Shown piece after piece: positions 1 through 7,985 of a stretch of DNA of 26,894 nucleotides. Numbering within the stretch: the first letter of the stretch is position 1; every line of letters starts with the position of its first letter. The notes beneath the pieces were generated by a model that saw nothing but the letters and a program-made list of their open reading frames with translations, searched no databases and was not told the origin of the DNA. The stretch is from Bacteroidota bacterium (GTDB lineage Bacteria > Bacteroidota > Bacteroidia > Chitinophagales > Chitinophagaceae): assembly GCA_023412975.1 (NCBI GenBank), contig JAEZRB010000262.1, positions 1 through 26,894 on the forward strand, given 5' to 3'. Position numbers and translations under genes: made by a program.

Positions 1-2775
1 ACAATGAAACATAAAAACGGCGATGGCATTGCTGATGATAAAACTTCTATTTCACATGGCTATGGTATACATATCGGCTTTAGTGGTCATGGCATGTCGG
101 GGGTGGAAATGGGTCCTGATGGCAGAATTTACTGGCAGATCGGTGATATAGGTTTTAATGGTGTGGATCAAACTGGTAAAAAGTGGGAATACCCCAACTG
201 TGGCGTCATTGCCCGCAGCAATCCTGATGGCAGCGATTTTGAAATATTTGCTTCTGGTCTACGCAATACGCATGAATTTGTTTTTGATGAATACGGTAAT
301 CTCATCAGCGAGGATAACGATGGTGATCATGCGGGCGAAAAAGAAAGGCTGGTTTATATTGTCAATGGTTCGGACGCTGGCTGGCGGAGCAACTGGCAAT
401 ATGGTAAGTATAGGGATCCTGAAAACAACACCTATAAAGTATGGATGGATGAAAAAATGTGGATGCCAAGTTTTGAAGGCCAGGCGGCATATATCGTACC
501 CTGTATCGCCAACTATGTGAGCGGGCCGGCGGGTATGGTGTACAACCCGGGTACAGCGTTAAGTCCAGAATACAGGAACACTTTTTTCATTGCAAAGTTT
601 GTGGGTTCACCTGCACAGTCGGGTGTGTATGGTTTTAAACTGAATCCAAGTGGCGCGGGCTTTGAACTGGGTGAGAACAAACTGGTCGTGGGTGGCGTAC
701 TTCCTACCGGTTTGGATTTTGGACCCGATGGCGCTTTATATATCGCCGACTGGATCGATGGATGGGGTACGCATGATTATGGTCGTATTTGGAAACTGGA
801 CGATAAGCGCGGCGCCGGTTTTGCAGCACGCCAGCAAACAAAGGTTTTACTTTCTGAAGATTTTTCGAAGAAAACCGAAGACGAATTAAACCAGTTGCTG
901 GCGAATCCTGATATGCAGGTGAGATTGAAAGCCCAGTTCGAATCGGCAAAAAGAGGTAAGGAAGGTGAGCGCATTTTCAAAAAAGCGCTTGCGCAAAACT
1001 CGAATCAATTGGCCCGTGTGCATGCGATCTGGGGACTGAGCCAGATGGCAAGACAGCAAAAGGAATATGCTGAACATCTCCTGCCTTTGTTGCAGGATAG
1101 CGACCCTGAGATCAGGGCCCAGGCAGCGAAATGGCTGGGTGATATAAAATACAAAAGCAGCGCTGATAAACTGATCCCGTTGTTGAAAGACAACAATAGT
1201 CGTGCACGTTTCTTCGCTGCTGAAGCCCTGGGACGTATCGAATACGAGCCGGCAATTTCTCCGCTGATCGAAATGCTGCGAAGCAATAATGACCAGGACG
1301 TGTACCTGCGTCATGCGGGCAGTTTAGCGTTGGCAAGGATTGGAAAGGCGGAACCGATCATCCGTTTAACCAATGATCCATCGCGTGCCGTCAGGATCGC
1401 CGCGGTTGTTGCCTTACGTAGAATGAGCGAACCGCGAATTGCGGAGTTTTTAAAGGATACGGATGAATTCATCGTAACCGAAGCGGCGCGTGCCATCAAT
1501 GATGATCTTTCCATTCCTGGCGCCTTACCCGCGTTGGGAAATTTATTGAACACGACTACATTTAAAAACGAAGCACTGGTCAGGCGTTCCATTAATGCAA
1601 ATCTTCGTGTAGGAACTGATGAGGCTTTGCAAAACCTGGTGCTGTATGCAAAGAATAATAATGCGCCTGAAAACATGCGGACGGAGGCCATTCAGGCCCT
1701 CAGCACCTGGGCAAAACCTTCGGTAGTTGATAGGGTAGATGGCAGGTACCGTGGTATCATTGAAAGAGATCCGACTAAACTCGTAGACGCTACAGGTGAG
1801 GCATTGACTACATTATTAGGCAGTAAGGAGTCGCGAGTAAAGATCAGCGCCGTGAAAGCTGTCGCTAAATTAAAGATCAGCCAGGGTGGTTCTGTGTTGC
1901 TTAGTCTTTTGAAAAATGACCGGGATGCAACTGTAAGAGCTGAATCACTGAAAGCCCTGGTGGCGTTGAAAGATAAACAGGTGGGTGAAGCGATCAAACT
2001 GGCCATTGCGGACAGGGATAAAAATGTTCGCGTAGCTGGTATCGACCTGATCACCCAGCTTGATATTCCCAAGGAACTGGCGGTAACATTGTTGACCGAT
2101 GTTATTCAAACAAGAACAATGGAAGAAAAGCAGGCGGCCTTGTTAACGCTTGGCAATATGCCGGTACAGTATTCTCAAAATGTTTTTGAGGACCTGTTGA
2201 ATAAGATGTCTGCCGGCAGCCTGGCGCCTGCTCTTTATCTCGAATTACAGGAAGCTATTGACAGCAGCCGTTCCGCGGAACTGGCTGCACGTTATAAAGC
2301 GATCAATATGCATCTCTCACCCGATAGCCTGGCATCTGCATATGCCGGAAGCCTCACCGGCGGTGATGCCGGGAAAGGAGCGCGGATCTTTTATTCCAAC
2401 CAGTCAGCCCAGTGTATTAGGTGTCATGCATATAATGATGTAGGTGGCAATGCCGGCCCGCGACTCAATGGCGTAGCGCAGCGGCTCACCCGTCAGCAGA
2501 TACTGGAATCCCTGGTCAATCCCAGTGCGCGGCTGGCGCCCGGTTATGGATTTGTAAGCCTGGAATTAAAAGATGGAACAAAGGTCTCGGGTATATTAAA
2601 TGCGGAAAGCAACCGATCCATTACTGTAAAGATTGGCGACAAGGACCAGGTGATCTCCAAAGACCTTATCGTAAAAAGAAACGACGCGCCGTCGAGCATG
2701 CCTGATATGAAGATGGTACTTTCAAAAAAGGAGATCCGCGACCTGGTGAGTTTTTTGACGGAGATGAAAGAGTAG
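1..2775 (+). CDS. PVC-type HEAT-repeat cytochrome c protein with dehydrogenase-like propeller (5' truncated)
   Basis: The reading frame is open from base 1 and the first methionine lies inside a propeller domain, so the true start is upstream of the window. Visible residues 1-270 resemble the glucose/sorbosone or PQQ-type dehydrogenase beta-propeller, with repeated GPDG-R/A-IY strands (for example LDFGPDGALYIADW). About 300-760 is a run of alpha-helical HEAT-like repeats. About 785-923 is a cytochrome c domain: CIRCH at residues 804-808 binds haem covalently, and SSMPDM near the end can supply the axial methionine. Family knowledge: such proteins are exported to the periplasm or cell surface and probably oxidise sugars or alcohols while passing electrons to the haem. 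The substrate cannot be read from the sequence. The next gene is 360 bp away, so no operon partner is visible downstream. Confidence 0.85.
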   Translation, partial: TMKHKNGDGIADDKTSISHGYGIHIGFSGHGMSGVEMGPDGRIYWQIGDIGFNGVDQTGKKWEYPNCGVIARSNPDGSDFEIFASGLRNTHEFVFDEYGNLISEDNDGDHAGEKERLVYIVNGSDAGWRSNWQYGKYRDPENNTYKVWMDEKMWMPSFEGQAAYIVPCIANYVSGPAGMVYNPGTALSPEYRNTFFIAKFVGSPAQSGVYGFKLNPSGAGFELGENKLVVGGVLPTGLDFGPDGALYIADWIDGWGTHDYGRIWKLDDKRGAGFAARQQTKVLLSEDFSKKTEDELNQLLANPDMQVRLKAQFESAKRGKEGERIFKKALAQNSNQLARVHAIWGLSQMARQQKEYAEHLLPLLQDSDPEIRAQAAKWLGDIKYKSSADKLIPLLKDNNSRARFFAAEALGRIEYEPAISPLIEMLRSNNDQDVYLRHAGSLALARIGKAEPIIRLTNDPSRAVRIAAVVALRRMSEPRIAEFLKDTDEFIVTEAARAINDDLSIPGALPALGNLLNTTTFKNEALVRRSINANLRVGTDEALQNLVLYAKNNNAPENMRTEAIQALSTWAKPSVVDRVDGRYRGIIERDPTKLVDATGEALTTLLGSKESRVKISAVKAVAKLKISQGGSVLLSLLKNDRDATVRAESLKALVALKDKQVGEAIKLAIADRDKNVRVAGIDLITQLDIPKELAVTLLTDVIQTRTMEEKQAALLTLGNMPVQYSQNVFEDLLNKMSAGSLAPALYLELQEAIDSSRSAELAARYKAINMHLSPDSLASAYAGSLTGGDAGKGARIFYSNQSAQCIRCHAYNDVGGNAGPRLNGVAQRLTRQQILESLVNPSARLAPGYGFVSLELKDGTKVSGILNAESNRSITVKIGDKDQVISKDLIVKRNDAPSSMPDMKMVLSKKEIRDLVSFLTEMKE

Positions 2776-3135
2776 GGGATTGGTGGGTGCTTGGCATCGG
2801 GCAGGGGCGGCATGTGTGAAAATTTTCGCTACGTGTAAATTCCTGCCAAGATGACCCACCGTTCCTGTATGTTGACCCACCTTCTGTATCAATGAGAAAC
2901 GGCTGTCAGTTGCATTGTTCGTCACGCCGGCACAAGCTCCAGCTCATATCTTCTGCAGAAGATGGTTTGTTCGGCCGTTTCCAATTCGTATCCACCCGTT
3001 GGGGATATTCTTTGTAGGAGGTGAAGGTCTATCAACCGTAGAAAATAGTAATTTATCATTTCCAATATATACCGATAAAAAATTCGGTATGGCCTGGTCA
3101 TCCGATAAAACGTTCAAATCAGAACTTTGAAAATA
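2776..3135. other. Intergenic region without a convincing gene
   Basis: About 360 bp lie between the cytochrome gene and the HxlR regulator. Open frames here (for example 2915-3130 plus and 2944-3321 minus) show no family resemblance. The minus one overlaps the regulator on the other strand. Two things stand out. A 21 bp direct repeat carries TGACCCACC at 2852-2860 and 2873-2881, each followed by TTC(C)TGTAT. A small palindrome lies at 3070-3089. Confidence 0.6.
3070..3089. promoter_or_regulatory. Candidate operator palindrome upstream of HxlR gene
   Basis: TACCGA and TCGGTA form 6 bp inverted arms around an 8 bp A/T spacer, 46 bp before the likely ATG of the HxlR regulator. HxlR proteins bind as dimers to palindromes and often regulate themselves or a neighbour. 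The link here is position only. Confidence 0.3.
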
Positions 3136-3528
3136 ATGCAAAAGCTTATGCGATTTAGAAAAATTCCGCAGGACCTGGATTGTGGTATCGTCATCACAAT
3201 GATGGTGATTGGCTCGAAATGGAAACCCTGTATCCTGGATGCCATTCATCGTGGATATAGAAGGCCCAGTGAAATACAACGCAGCATCCCAGCCGCAGCG
3301 CCGCGTGTTATCGAAATGCAACTAAGGGAATTGGAACAGTCGGGCATTGTGGCGAAAAAAATTTTTCCGGGAAAAATACTTCGCTCTGAATATTCGATCA
3401 CACCAATAGGACTTACCCTCATGCCCTTAATAAAATCGATCGAAAAATGGGGCGATGACAACAGGCATATATTAAATATACATGCCGTTGGTGGCGCCCG
3501 CACTGGTGAACGGGAAATGATCGATTAA
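3136..3528 (+). CDS. HxlR-family winged-helix transcriptional regulator
   Basis: About 130 residues. The protein matches the HxlR pattern: an N-terminal cysteine (Cys16 from the ATG) followed by VIGSKWKPCILDAI, then the RRPSEIQRSIPAAAPRVI recognition region, the LRELEQSGIV helix, a wing (FPGKILRSEYSITPIG), and a C-terminal KSIEKWGDDN helix used for dimerisation. A TTG at 3127 is in frame, but the ATG at 3136 is preferred because the extra three codons match nothing and there is no Shine-Dalgarno for either. HxlR regulators respond to thiol or electrophile stress or to small metabolites. The cysteine is where sensing would be expected, but the ligand is unknown. The gene stands 156 bp before a DUF2306 membrane protein on the same strand, which is a possible target. 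Confidence 0.88.
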   Translation: MQKLMRFRKIPQDLDCGIVITMMVIGSKWKPCILDAIHRGYRRPSEIQRSIPAAAPRVIEMQLRELEQSGIVAKKIFPGKILRSEYSITPIGLTLMPLIKSIEKWGDDNRHILNIHAVGGARTGEREMID

Positions 3529-3684
3529 TGGCCGGGGAAAAATCTGCTTGTTTCAGTTAGTCCTACGACATAACCATCCCGAATATGTTTTCGGTTATTG
3601 TTCTATTTTGACTATGCCGCGAGATTTGTATTTGAAATCAGTGACCCTGTCACAAAATTGAAAACAAATCTTAAAATTTATTTT

Positions 3685-4305
3685 ATGCGGTTATCATTGA
3701 AGATACTGGTCATGCTTTTCAGGGTGACAATTATTTCCCTATCCTTATACTTGATTTATTCCGCATCACATTTATTGACCAACGATGGGGCTACACTTGG
3801 AAAATATCTTCCCTACAAATTTTTTATCTGGGCCCACATTCTGGGTGGGATGATAGCGCTGGCTACCGGGCCATTCCTGATCTGGCAGCCTCGACGTATG
3901 GCCAGGTTAAAATTGCATCGTGTTTTAGGCTATACCTATATAACTGGAGTTGCACTCGGCTCAGTAGGCGCAATGGTCCTGGTATTCACTACCACCCTGG
4001 TCGTGGGGTGGAGTTATACCTTGTCGCTGCATGCACTTGGTTTTACATGGCTGACCAGCGCGTTGCTGGCCTTGTATGCTGCTATACGCAAACAGATCAA
4101 ATTGCACAAAACGTGGATGACGTATAGCTATATTGCGACAGTGGCATTTGTGATACAGGCGGTTATTTACGAAACCAAGATACTTGATTCTTACGGGTCG
4201 TTTGCGGAAGTATATCCTTCCGTCATCTGGGCTTCCTGGGTCTTTCCTTTTGTGTTGTATACCCAATGGAATACGTTGACGAGCCTGTTCAGATCCCGGA
4301 AATAA
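3685..4305 (+). CDS. DUF2306-family integral membrane protein
   Basis: About 206 residues from the ATG at 3685. A longer in-frame TTG start at 3598 would add a polar stretch before the first membrane segment and is less likely. Five or six hydrophobic helices are visible: MRLSLKILVMLFRVTIISL at the start, then FFIWAHILGGMIALATGPFL, YTYITGVALGSVGAMVLVF, LHALGFTWLTSALLALYAA, MTYSYIATVAFVIQAVIY and ASWVFPFVLYTQW. The histidine in the second segment, the LHRVLGY loop and the KLHKTWM motif are typical of DUF2306 and suggest a cytochrome b561-like haem or quinone-binding fold (inference). No biochemical role is established for the family. It lies downstream of the HxlR regulator and converges on the reductase gene with a 47 bp gap. 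Confidence 0.75.
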   Translation: MRLSLKILVMLFRVTIISLSLYLIYSASHLLTNDGATLGKYLPYKFFIWAHILGGMIALATGPFLIWQPRRMARLKLHRVLGYTYITGVALGSVGAMVLVFTTTLVVGWSYTLSLHALGFTWLTSALLALYAAIRKQIKLHKTWMTYSYIATVAFVIQAVIYETKILDSYGSFAEVYPSVIWASWVFPFVLYTQWNTLTSLFRSRK

Positions 4306-4352
4306 GAAGCTGCCAGTTGCGAAATGTTCGAAGCATCGCTTTCATTGATAAA

Positions 4353-5321
4353 TCAGGTAATGTTCACAACAATCTTTCCTTTCTTCTTACCTGTATCTAT
4401 GGCTTTGTGGGCCTGGGGCAGTTTATCAAATCCAAATGTTTTGAAGACATGAGGTTTGAACTCACCTGTTGCCAGCAGATCCGCGATCTTCTTCATCGTC
4501 TGGCCATCGGAGCTCACTACAACGCGATGCAAAAACAGGTTCCTGGTTTTCACGATCCTGGCTACCTGCCCGTCCTTGTCTTCATGGGGAAGCAGGTGGA
4601 TCAGGCGTCCCCCACTTCTAACCGTATTAAGAGATTTCAATAAGTGTGGTGTAGGTAGCGGGTCGATCACCAGGTCAGCATCTGTTACGATCTGTTCAAT
4701 TTCTGCATGCTTGTAGTCAAGGAATTCATCTGCGCCAATGTCCATGATAAAAGCGCGGTTGTGGGGAGATCCAACTCCAATCACATAAGCACCTTGTAAC
4801 CGGGCGAGTTGAACGGCAAAATGTCCAACGCCACCAGCAGCGCCATAAATCAAAACTTTATCTCCAGCCTTAACCTGACCATACATGTTAATAGCTTGCC
4901 AGGCGGTCAATGCAGTCAGGCAGGCTGCTGCAGCTTGTTCGAAAGAGATCTGCTTTGGTTTTATTGCCAGGTGTTCAGCGGGTGCAGTCACATATTCTGC
5001 GTGTGTCCTGCCTTTGCCGAAAAAGTTAACTAGTCCGAATACTTCATCACCTGGTTTGAAATCCTTCACCTTGTCTCCAACCTTTTCTATCACTCCTGCT
5101 ACATCCCAGCCGAGAATGATCGGTTCCGTATCATCGGTCCGCTTATAGAAAACCGGCACGGCGAAATCGTGTTGCCTGACAAAAGAGTCCACCCGGTTGA
5201 TGGAAACGGATTTGGTCCGGATCAGTACTTCATGTTCAGCGATATTTGGTACCGGCAATTCTGTTAATAGAAGGTTTTCAATGCCTCCATGTTTTTGAAG
5301 CACATATGCTTTCATCTTCAT
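4353..5321 (-). CDS. Zinc-independent MDR-family NADPH:quinone reductase-like protein
   Basis: 322 residues, the usual length for the quinone oxidoreductase branch of medium-chain dehydrogenases/reductases. The N-terminal GroES-like domain (about 1-125) carries SINRVDSFVRQ, GWDVAGVIEKVGDKVKDFKPGDEVFG and HAEYVTAPAEHLA. The Rossmann domain has IYGAAGGVGHFAVQLARLQG (glycine-rich motif at 160-166). The cysteine/histidine zinc ligands of alcohol dehydrogenases are absent, as expected for quinone or enone reductases. The cytosolic reaction is probably NADPH-dependent reduction of a quinone or an alpha,beta-unsaturated carbonyl; the substrate is unknown. It is the last gene of a three-gene unit, 13 bp after the acetyltransferase. 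A second ATG lies two codons downstream (5315). Confidence 0.87.
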   Translation of the reverse strand: MKMKAYVLQKHGGIENLLLTELPVPNIAEHEVLIRTKSVSINRVDSFVRQHDFAVPVFYKRTDDTEPIILGWDVAGVIEKVGDKVKDFKPGDEVFGLVNFFGKGRTHAEYVTAPAEHLAIKPKQISFEQAAAACLTALTAWQAINMYGQVKAGDKVLIYGAAGGVGHFAVQLARLQGAYVIGVGSPHNRAFIMDIGADEFLDYKHAEIEQIVTDADLVIDPLPTPHLLKSLNTVRSGGRLIHLLPHEDKDGQVARIVKTRNLFLHRVVVSSDGQTMKKIADLLATGEFKPHVFKTFGFDKLPQAHKAIDTGKKKGKIVVNIT

Positions 5322-5334
5322 GTTTTTTCAAGTG

Positions 5335-5880
5335 TTAACTGATATTCATTTCGAGCAGCGCCAGATGCAAGTTTCGGTTGTGCGCGGGTATTGCCTCTGA
5401 ATCAGGCGTAGTGTAATTTTCAATATGTCTGAATCCAAAACCCAGGTAATAATCTATCAGCCGGGAGTTGCCGGCCCAGGTATCCATGCGTATCAGTTGG
5501 CGTCCCTGGAGCCGCGCATGCTCCGCGGACCATTTGATAATATGACCAAGCATTTTTTGACCTTTGAATGCAGGGTTAACCACGATCCGGTGTAAATAAA
5601 CCGCATCGTTCTTTTCATACTGTCGCCATATTACCGGGTCTTCATAGATTATACTAAATACAATCGCGATCGTATTGTTTAGATTGATCTTATACTGGCA
5701 ACCTTCACCAATGTCATCGGTAATGGCACTCAGGTCGAAGTTCCGCCAGCTCGGAAAACCGTTCTTTTCCTGGTACCCCACAGACGCATTGAAGAAGTCA
5801 ATGATGGTTGCTAAGTCTGCATGTGTTGTTCGATCAATGCATATGTTCTGTTCTGAGGTTGCCATCGTCATGTTGACCAT
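5335..5880 (-). CDS. GNAT-family N-acetyltransferase
   Basis: 181 residues. The acetyl-CoA core is visible: strand VYLHRIVVNPAFKGQKMLG (about 95-112) is GNAT motif A, with the Q/R-x-x-G type pyrophosphate loop, and NSRLIDYYLGFGFR near 140-153 is motif B. FPSWRNFDLSAITDDI near the N-terminus resembles the N-terminal region of GNAT proteins that act on small molecules. It should transfer an acetyl group from acetyl-CoA to an amine; the acceptor cannot be deduced. It starts 6 bp after the cupin gene and ends 13 bp before the reductase, which implies one transcript. In-frame ATGs at 5871 and 5865 could also be the start. Confidence 0.85.
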   Translation of the reverse strand: MVNMTMATSEQNICIDRTTHADLATIIDFFNASVGYQEKNGFPSWRNFDLSAITDDIGEGCQYKINLNNTIAIVFSIIYEDPVIWRQYEKNDAVYLHRIVVNPAFKGQKMLGHIIKWSAEHARLQGRQLIRMDTWAGNSRLIDYYLGFGFRHIENYTTPDSEAIPAHNRNLHLALLEMNIS

Positions 5881-5886
5881 TTCGAT

Positions 5887-6282
5887 TTAATACGTTGCTT
5901 CCCGTGTAAATTCATTTATCACATTCCCGGTATTTACTGTTGTCGCGGGCTCAAAAAGTAATATCTCAACTTCTTCTTCCGCTACTGGCTTGTGTTCTAC
6001 TCCGCGTGGGATGATGATCAGATCACCTTCAGCCAGGTCGATATCGCCGGTGTGCAGGCACATTGTAAACCTGCCCTTCACTACCAGGAACAATTCGTCT
6101 TCGTGTTGATGGTGGTGCCAGATGAATTCGCCCTTCAGTTTTACAAGTTTGACATGCTGACCGTTAAGTTCGCCAACAATTTTTGGAGCCCTGTACTCGC
6201 TTATCAGGTTGAATTTCTCCTGCAGGTTGATTTTCTCAGGTTTATTCATGATTTTATCGTTTGAAACCATATGATCATTCAT
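5887..6282 (-). CDS. Small cupin-domain protein
   Basis: 131 residues from the first ATG; a second ATG at 6249 (MNKPEKINLQEKF) gives a compact 120-residue protein and is equally plausible. The cupin metal motif is clear: HHHQHEDE at about 56-63 provides the histidines and glutamate of cupin motif 1, followed by GDIDLAEGDLIIIPRGVEHKPVA, whose histidine (about 97) is motif 2. This is a single-domain beta-barrel, often an isomerase, dioxygenase or small-molecule sensor; nothing selects among these. It is the first gene of the cupin-acetyltransferase-reductase unit and is divergent from the LysR gene with 78 bp between starts, a common layout in which the LysR protein controls the operon. Confidence 0.85.
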   Translation of the reverse strand: MNDHMVSNDKIMNKPEKINLQEKFNLISEYRAPKIVGELNGQHVKLVKLKGEFIWHHHQHEDELFLVVKGRFTMCLHTGDIDLAEGDLIIIPRGVEHKPVAEEEVEILLFEPATTVNTGNVINEFTREATY

Positions 6283-6360
6283 CGGTACCGCAAAGGAAAT
6301 CCATTATCGTATATGTTACAAATGCATTATTTATTGCCAAAACATGAGTAAATTGCATAT
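6283..6360. promoter_or_regulatory. Divergent promoter region between cupin operon and LysR gene
   Basis: A 78 bp A/T-rich gap separates two divergent starts. LysR regulators normally bind such gaps at T-N11-A sequences. One candidate lies in the stretch TTTATTGCCAAAACATG near 6329-6345. The site is inferred from layout and is not a strong motif. Confidence 0.35.
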
Positions 6361-7302
6361 ATGAACTCACTGGACCTTACAGACCTGGCTATGGTAAAGC
6401 ATATTGTACATGAAGGCTCTCTTTCCAGGGCAGCCGCGAAAATGTTTCGTTCACAATCAGCGATGAGCCATAAGCTCCGCCAGTTAGAGACCGACCTGGG
6501 ATTTTCCCTGTTTGACCGTCGTGGACGAAAGCTGATCCTGACAGAGCGCGGACAGGTATTGTTTTCACATGCGGCGAAGATCCTTCCATTAATGGAAGAC
6601 CTGGAGAAAGCTGTGAAGGATGCCAGGCACAATATGGTGGAGCGCATCCGCGTCATGACAGCATGCTATACCACGTATCACTGGCTACCAACGGTAATAA
6701 AGAAGTTTAAAACTGACCACCCCACGGTAGAGATTGATATTAAGCCCGATAAGGGAATTGATTTTTTTCACCTGATGGAAGAAAACCATATCGACCTGGT
6801 GATATCGGATTGTCGTAGCAGCACTTCGTCCAAATACCGAAGGGAGGTGTTGTTCGAGGATGAGTTTGTTTTGCTTGTTTCGCCAAAAAGCAGGTTTGGA
6901 AAGAAAGCCGGTGTGTCGAAGAAGGATCTGCAGGGCGCGGATCTGATCATATTTGATGTTCCGGACGAAAGAAGTACTGTTCTGAATTCATTTATCAGGC
7001 CAATGCAGATCCAGTTGAATTCCGTCACGAAGATCCCTTTAACGGAGGGCATCATGGAAATGGTTTCAGCAGATCTCGGCATTACCATTCTGCCGTCCTG
7101 GATAGCCAGGCCTTACGTTGAAAGAAAGCAGTTGATAGAGGTAAAACTTCCGGGAAAACCCATCCTGAGGAAATGGTACGTCTTTTCTCATCATCGTACC
7201 ACCGTATATCAGAAAAAACTGATCCGGTTATTACAATCGGATTTGAAACCAAAACTAATGCATCGTCCCAAAGAAAAAGCCATGGTAACCCAGCCTGTGT
7301 GA
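6361..7302 (+). CDS. LysR-family transcriptional regulator
   Basis: 313 residues, the normal LysR length. The winged helix-turn-helix covers about residues 4-63, with SLSRAAAKMFRSQSAMSHKL as the HTH and RQLETDLGFSLFDRRGRKLILTERG as the wing region (two overlapping pieces of one motif). A linker helix follows, then a periplasmic-binding-protein-like effector domain from about 90, with conserved LVISDCRSS, DEFVLLVSP and MVSADLGITILPSW. The DNA-binding domain resembles MetR-like members, but that is not enough to name a ligand. It is divergent from the cupin-GNAT-reductase operon, its most likely target. It ends 74 bp before the convergent SnoaL-like gene and so marks the left border of the cassette-like array. 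Confidence 0.92.
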   Translation: MNSLDLTDLAMVKHIVHEGSLSRAAAKMFRSQSAMSHKLRQLETDLGFSLFDRRGRKLILTERGQVLFSHAAKILPLMEDLEKAVKDARHNMVERIRVMTACYTTYHWLPTVIKKFKTDHPTVEIDIKPDKGIDFFHLMEENHIDLVISDCRSSTSSKYRREVLFEDEFVLLVSPKSRFGKKAGVSKKDLQGADLIIFDVPDERSTVLNSFIRPMQIQLNSVTKIPLTEGIMEMVSADLGITILPSWIARPYVERKQLIEVKLPGKPILRKWYVFSHHRTTVYQKKLIRLLQSDLKPKLMHRPKEKAMVTQPV

Positions 7303-7316
7303 GTTTAATTTTTGCT

Positions 7317-7368
7317 GAAAGCGGTGCTATCAAAATATCATTCTTTCACTGTTACCGGTCCGGCTTTC
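7317..7368 (+). terminator. Possible transcription terminator hairpin after LysR
   Basis: GAAAGCGG at 7317-7324 can pair with CCGGCTTTC at 7360-7368 with one bulge, and is followed by a T-rich run. The loop of about 35 nt is long for a terminator, so the call is weak. It lies between convergent genes. Confidence 0.25.
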
Positions 7369-7376
7369 TGTTTTTG

Positions 7377-7775
7377 TCATTTTAGTTTCAGCATCAGTTG
7401 AAAAGCCAAATCTGAAGCCACCCATTCTTCAATTATTTTGTCTTTGTCAAAACGAGAAACAACTATCTCGTACCATTTTACTTTTTTATTTGAAGGTGGA
7501 ACTCCTTGTAAGTTGGCTTTATGTGTCCCGCTTAATGTTCTTTGCCAGGTCAATACATTGTCAGTCTGGCACAAGATCTCAATTTTTGTAATTTTTATGT
7601 CGGGAATTGCTGTTCGAACTTGCTTAGTAAACTGCTTTATAAATTTGTGTCCATTGTAGGTCTTCTCGCCAGCGTGGGCTACATAGTCCTCTGAAAAAGC
7701 AGAGTAAACTATGTTCAAATTCCCTTGTTCAATGAGTTGGTCTGCAATATGTTTTATCTGTTCGAATCTGTCCAT
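7377..7775 (-). CDS. SnoaL-like / ester cyclase family protein
   Basis: 132 residues in the cone-shaped alpha+beta barrel (NTF2-like) family. A helical N-terminus (RFEQIKHIADQLIEQGNLN) leads to the typical YVAHAGEKTYNGHKFIKQF segment. IPDIKITKIEILCQTDNVLTW and the G-THKANLQGVPPSNKKVKWYEI strands follow, then FDKDKIIEEWVASD, where SnoaL members carry catalytic or ligand-binding acidic residues. Many family members have no known activity; polyketide cyclisation is not implied without a pathway nearby. It is the leftmost gene of the array. Its 5' side carries a core-like ACCGCTAAC (7818-7826), but no matching site is found at its 3' end, so the last attC appears to be lost. Confidence 0.78.
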   Translation of the reverse strand: MDRFEQIKHIADQLIEQGNLNIVYSAFSEDYVAHAGEKTYNGHKFIKQFTKQVRTAIPDIKITKIEILCQTDNVLTWQRTLSGTHKANLQGVPPSNKKVKWYEIVVSRFDKDKIIEEWVASDLAFQLMLKLK

Positions 7776-7817
7776 ATTTTTTGTTTAAAGTCAATAAGTG
7801 TTGTCGTTTTTACGCTG

Positions 7818-7826
7818 ACCGCTAAC
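7818..7826 (-). repeat. Half attC-like site (core arm only), next to IS remnant
   Basis: ACCGCTAAC on the plus strand, read on minus as GTTAGCGGT, corresponds to the R' core of the array's sites. The partner arm expected near 7960-7985 is missing, and the sequence right after the core is the end of an IS1182-like element. It should be the attC of the 7986-8477 gene, broken by insertion and deletion. Confidence 0.5.
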
Positions 7827-7828
7827 GT

Positions 7829-7920
7829 CTGTCTATGAAAATTTTTTTTTCAAAACAAATATACAGGTCCTGTGCATAGGCTAAAATGGCGTATGTTTTC
7901 GTCTAAATCCTGCCATGACA
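7829..7920 (+). mobile_element. Remnant left end of an IS1182-family-like element
   Basis: From 7829 the sequence (CTGTCTATGAAAA...) aligns with the left end of the intact IS at 16402 (CAGTCTGTGAAAA...). It shares AAACAAATATA, then (A/C)(T/C)TGTG-ATAG-CTAAA, and the block GGCGTATGTTTT, ending near the position where the intact copy has its transposase start. No transposase coding or right terminal repeat follows. It sits two bases past the AAC of an attC-like core, the same position as the intact copy. Confidence 0.65.
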
Positions 7921-7985
7921 AAAACAGCTGTATGGTACGGCCTGAAGATGGTTTGGGGCAGCAGTGCCTCTGCTCTATTTTAGTA

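Noticed and set aside
1311..2072. Two 126-codon minus-strand frames inside the cytochrome gene
   Set aside because: Antisense by-products of a strongly coding plus-strand gene.
2944..3321. 125-codon minus-strand frame upstream of and across the HxlR gene
   Set aside because: It overlaps the recognised regulator and has no family features.
4319..4339. Small imperfect hairpin between convergent genes as a terminator
   Set aside because: Short bulged stem and no clear U-run; too weak to call.
4266..4643. 125-codon plus-strand frame
   Set aside because: It covers the convergent ends of the DUF2306 and reductase genes and resembles nothing known.
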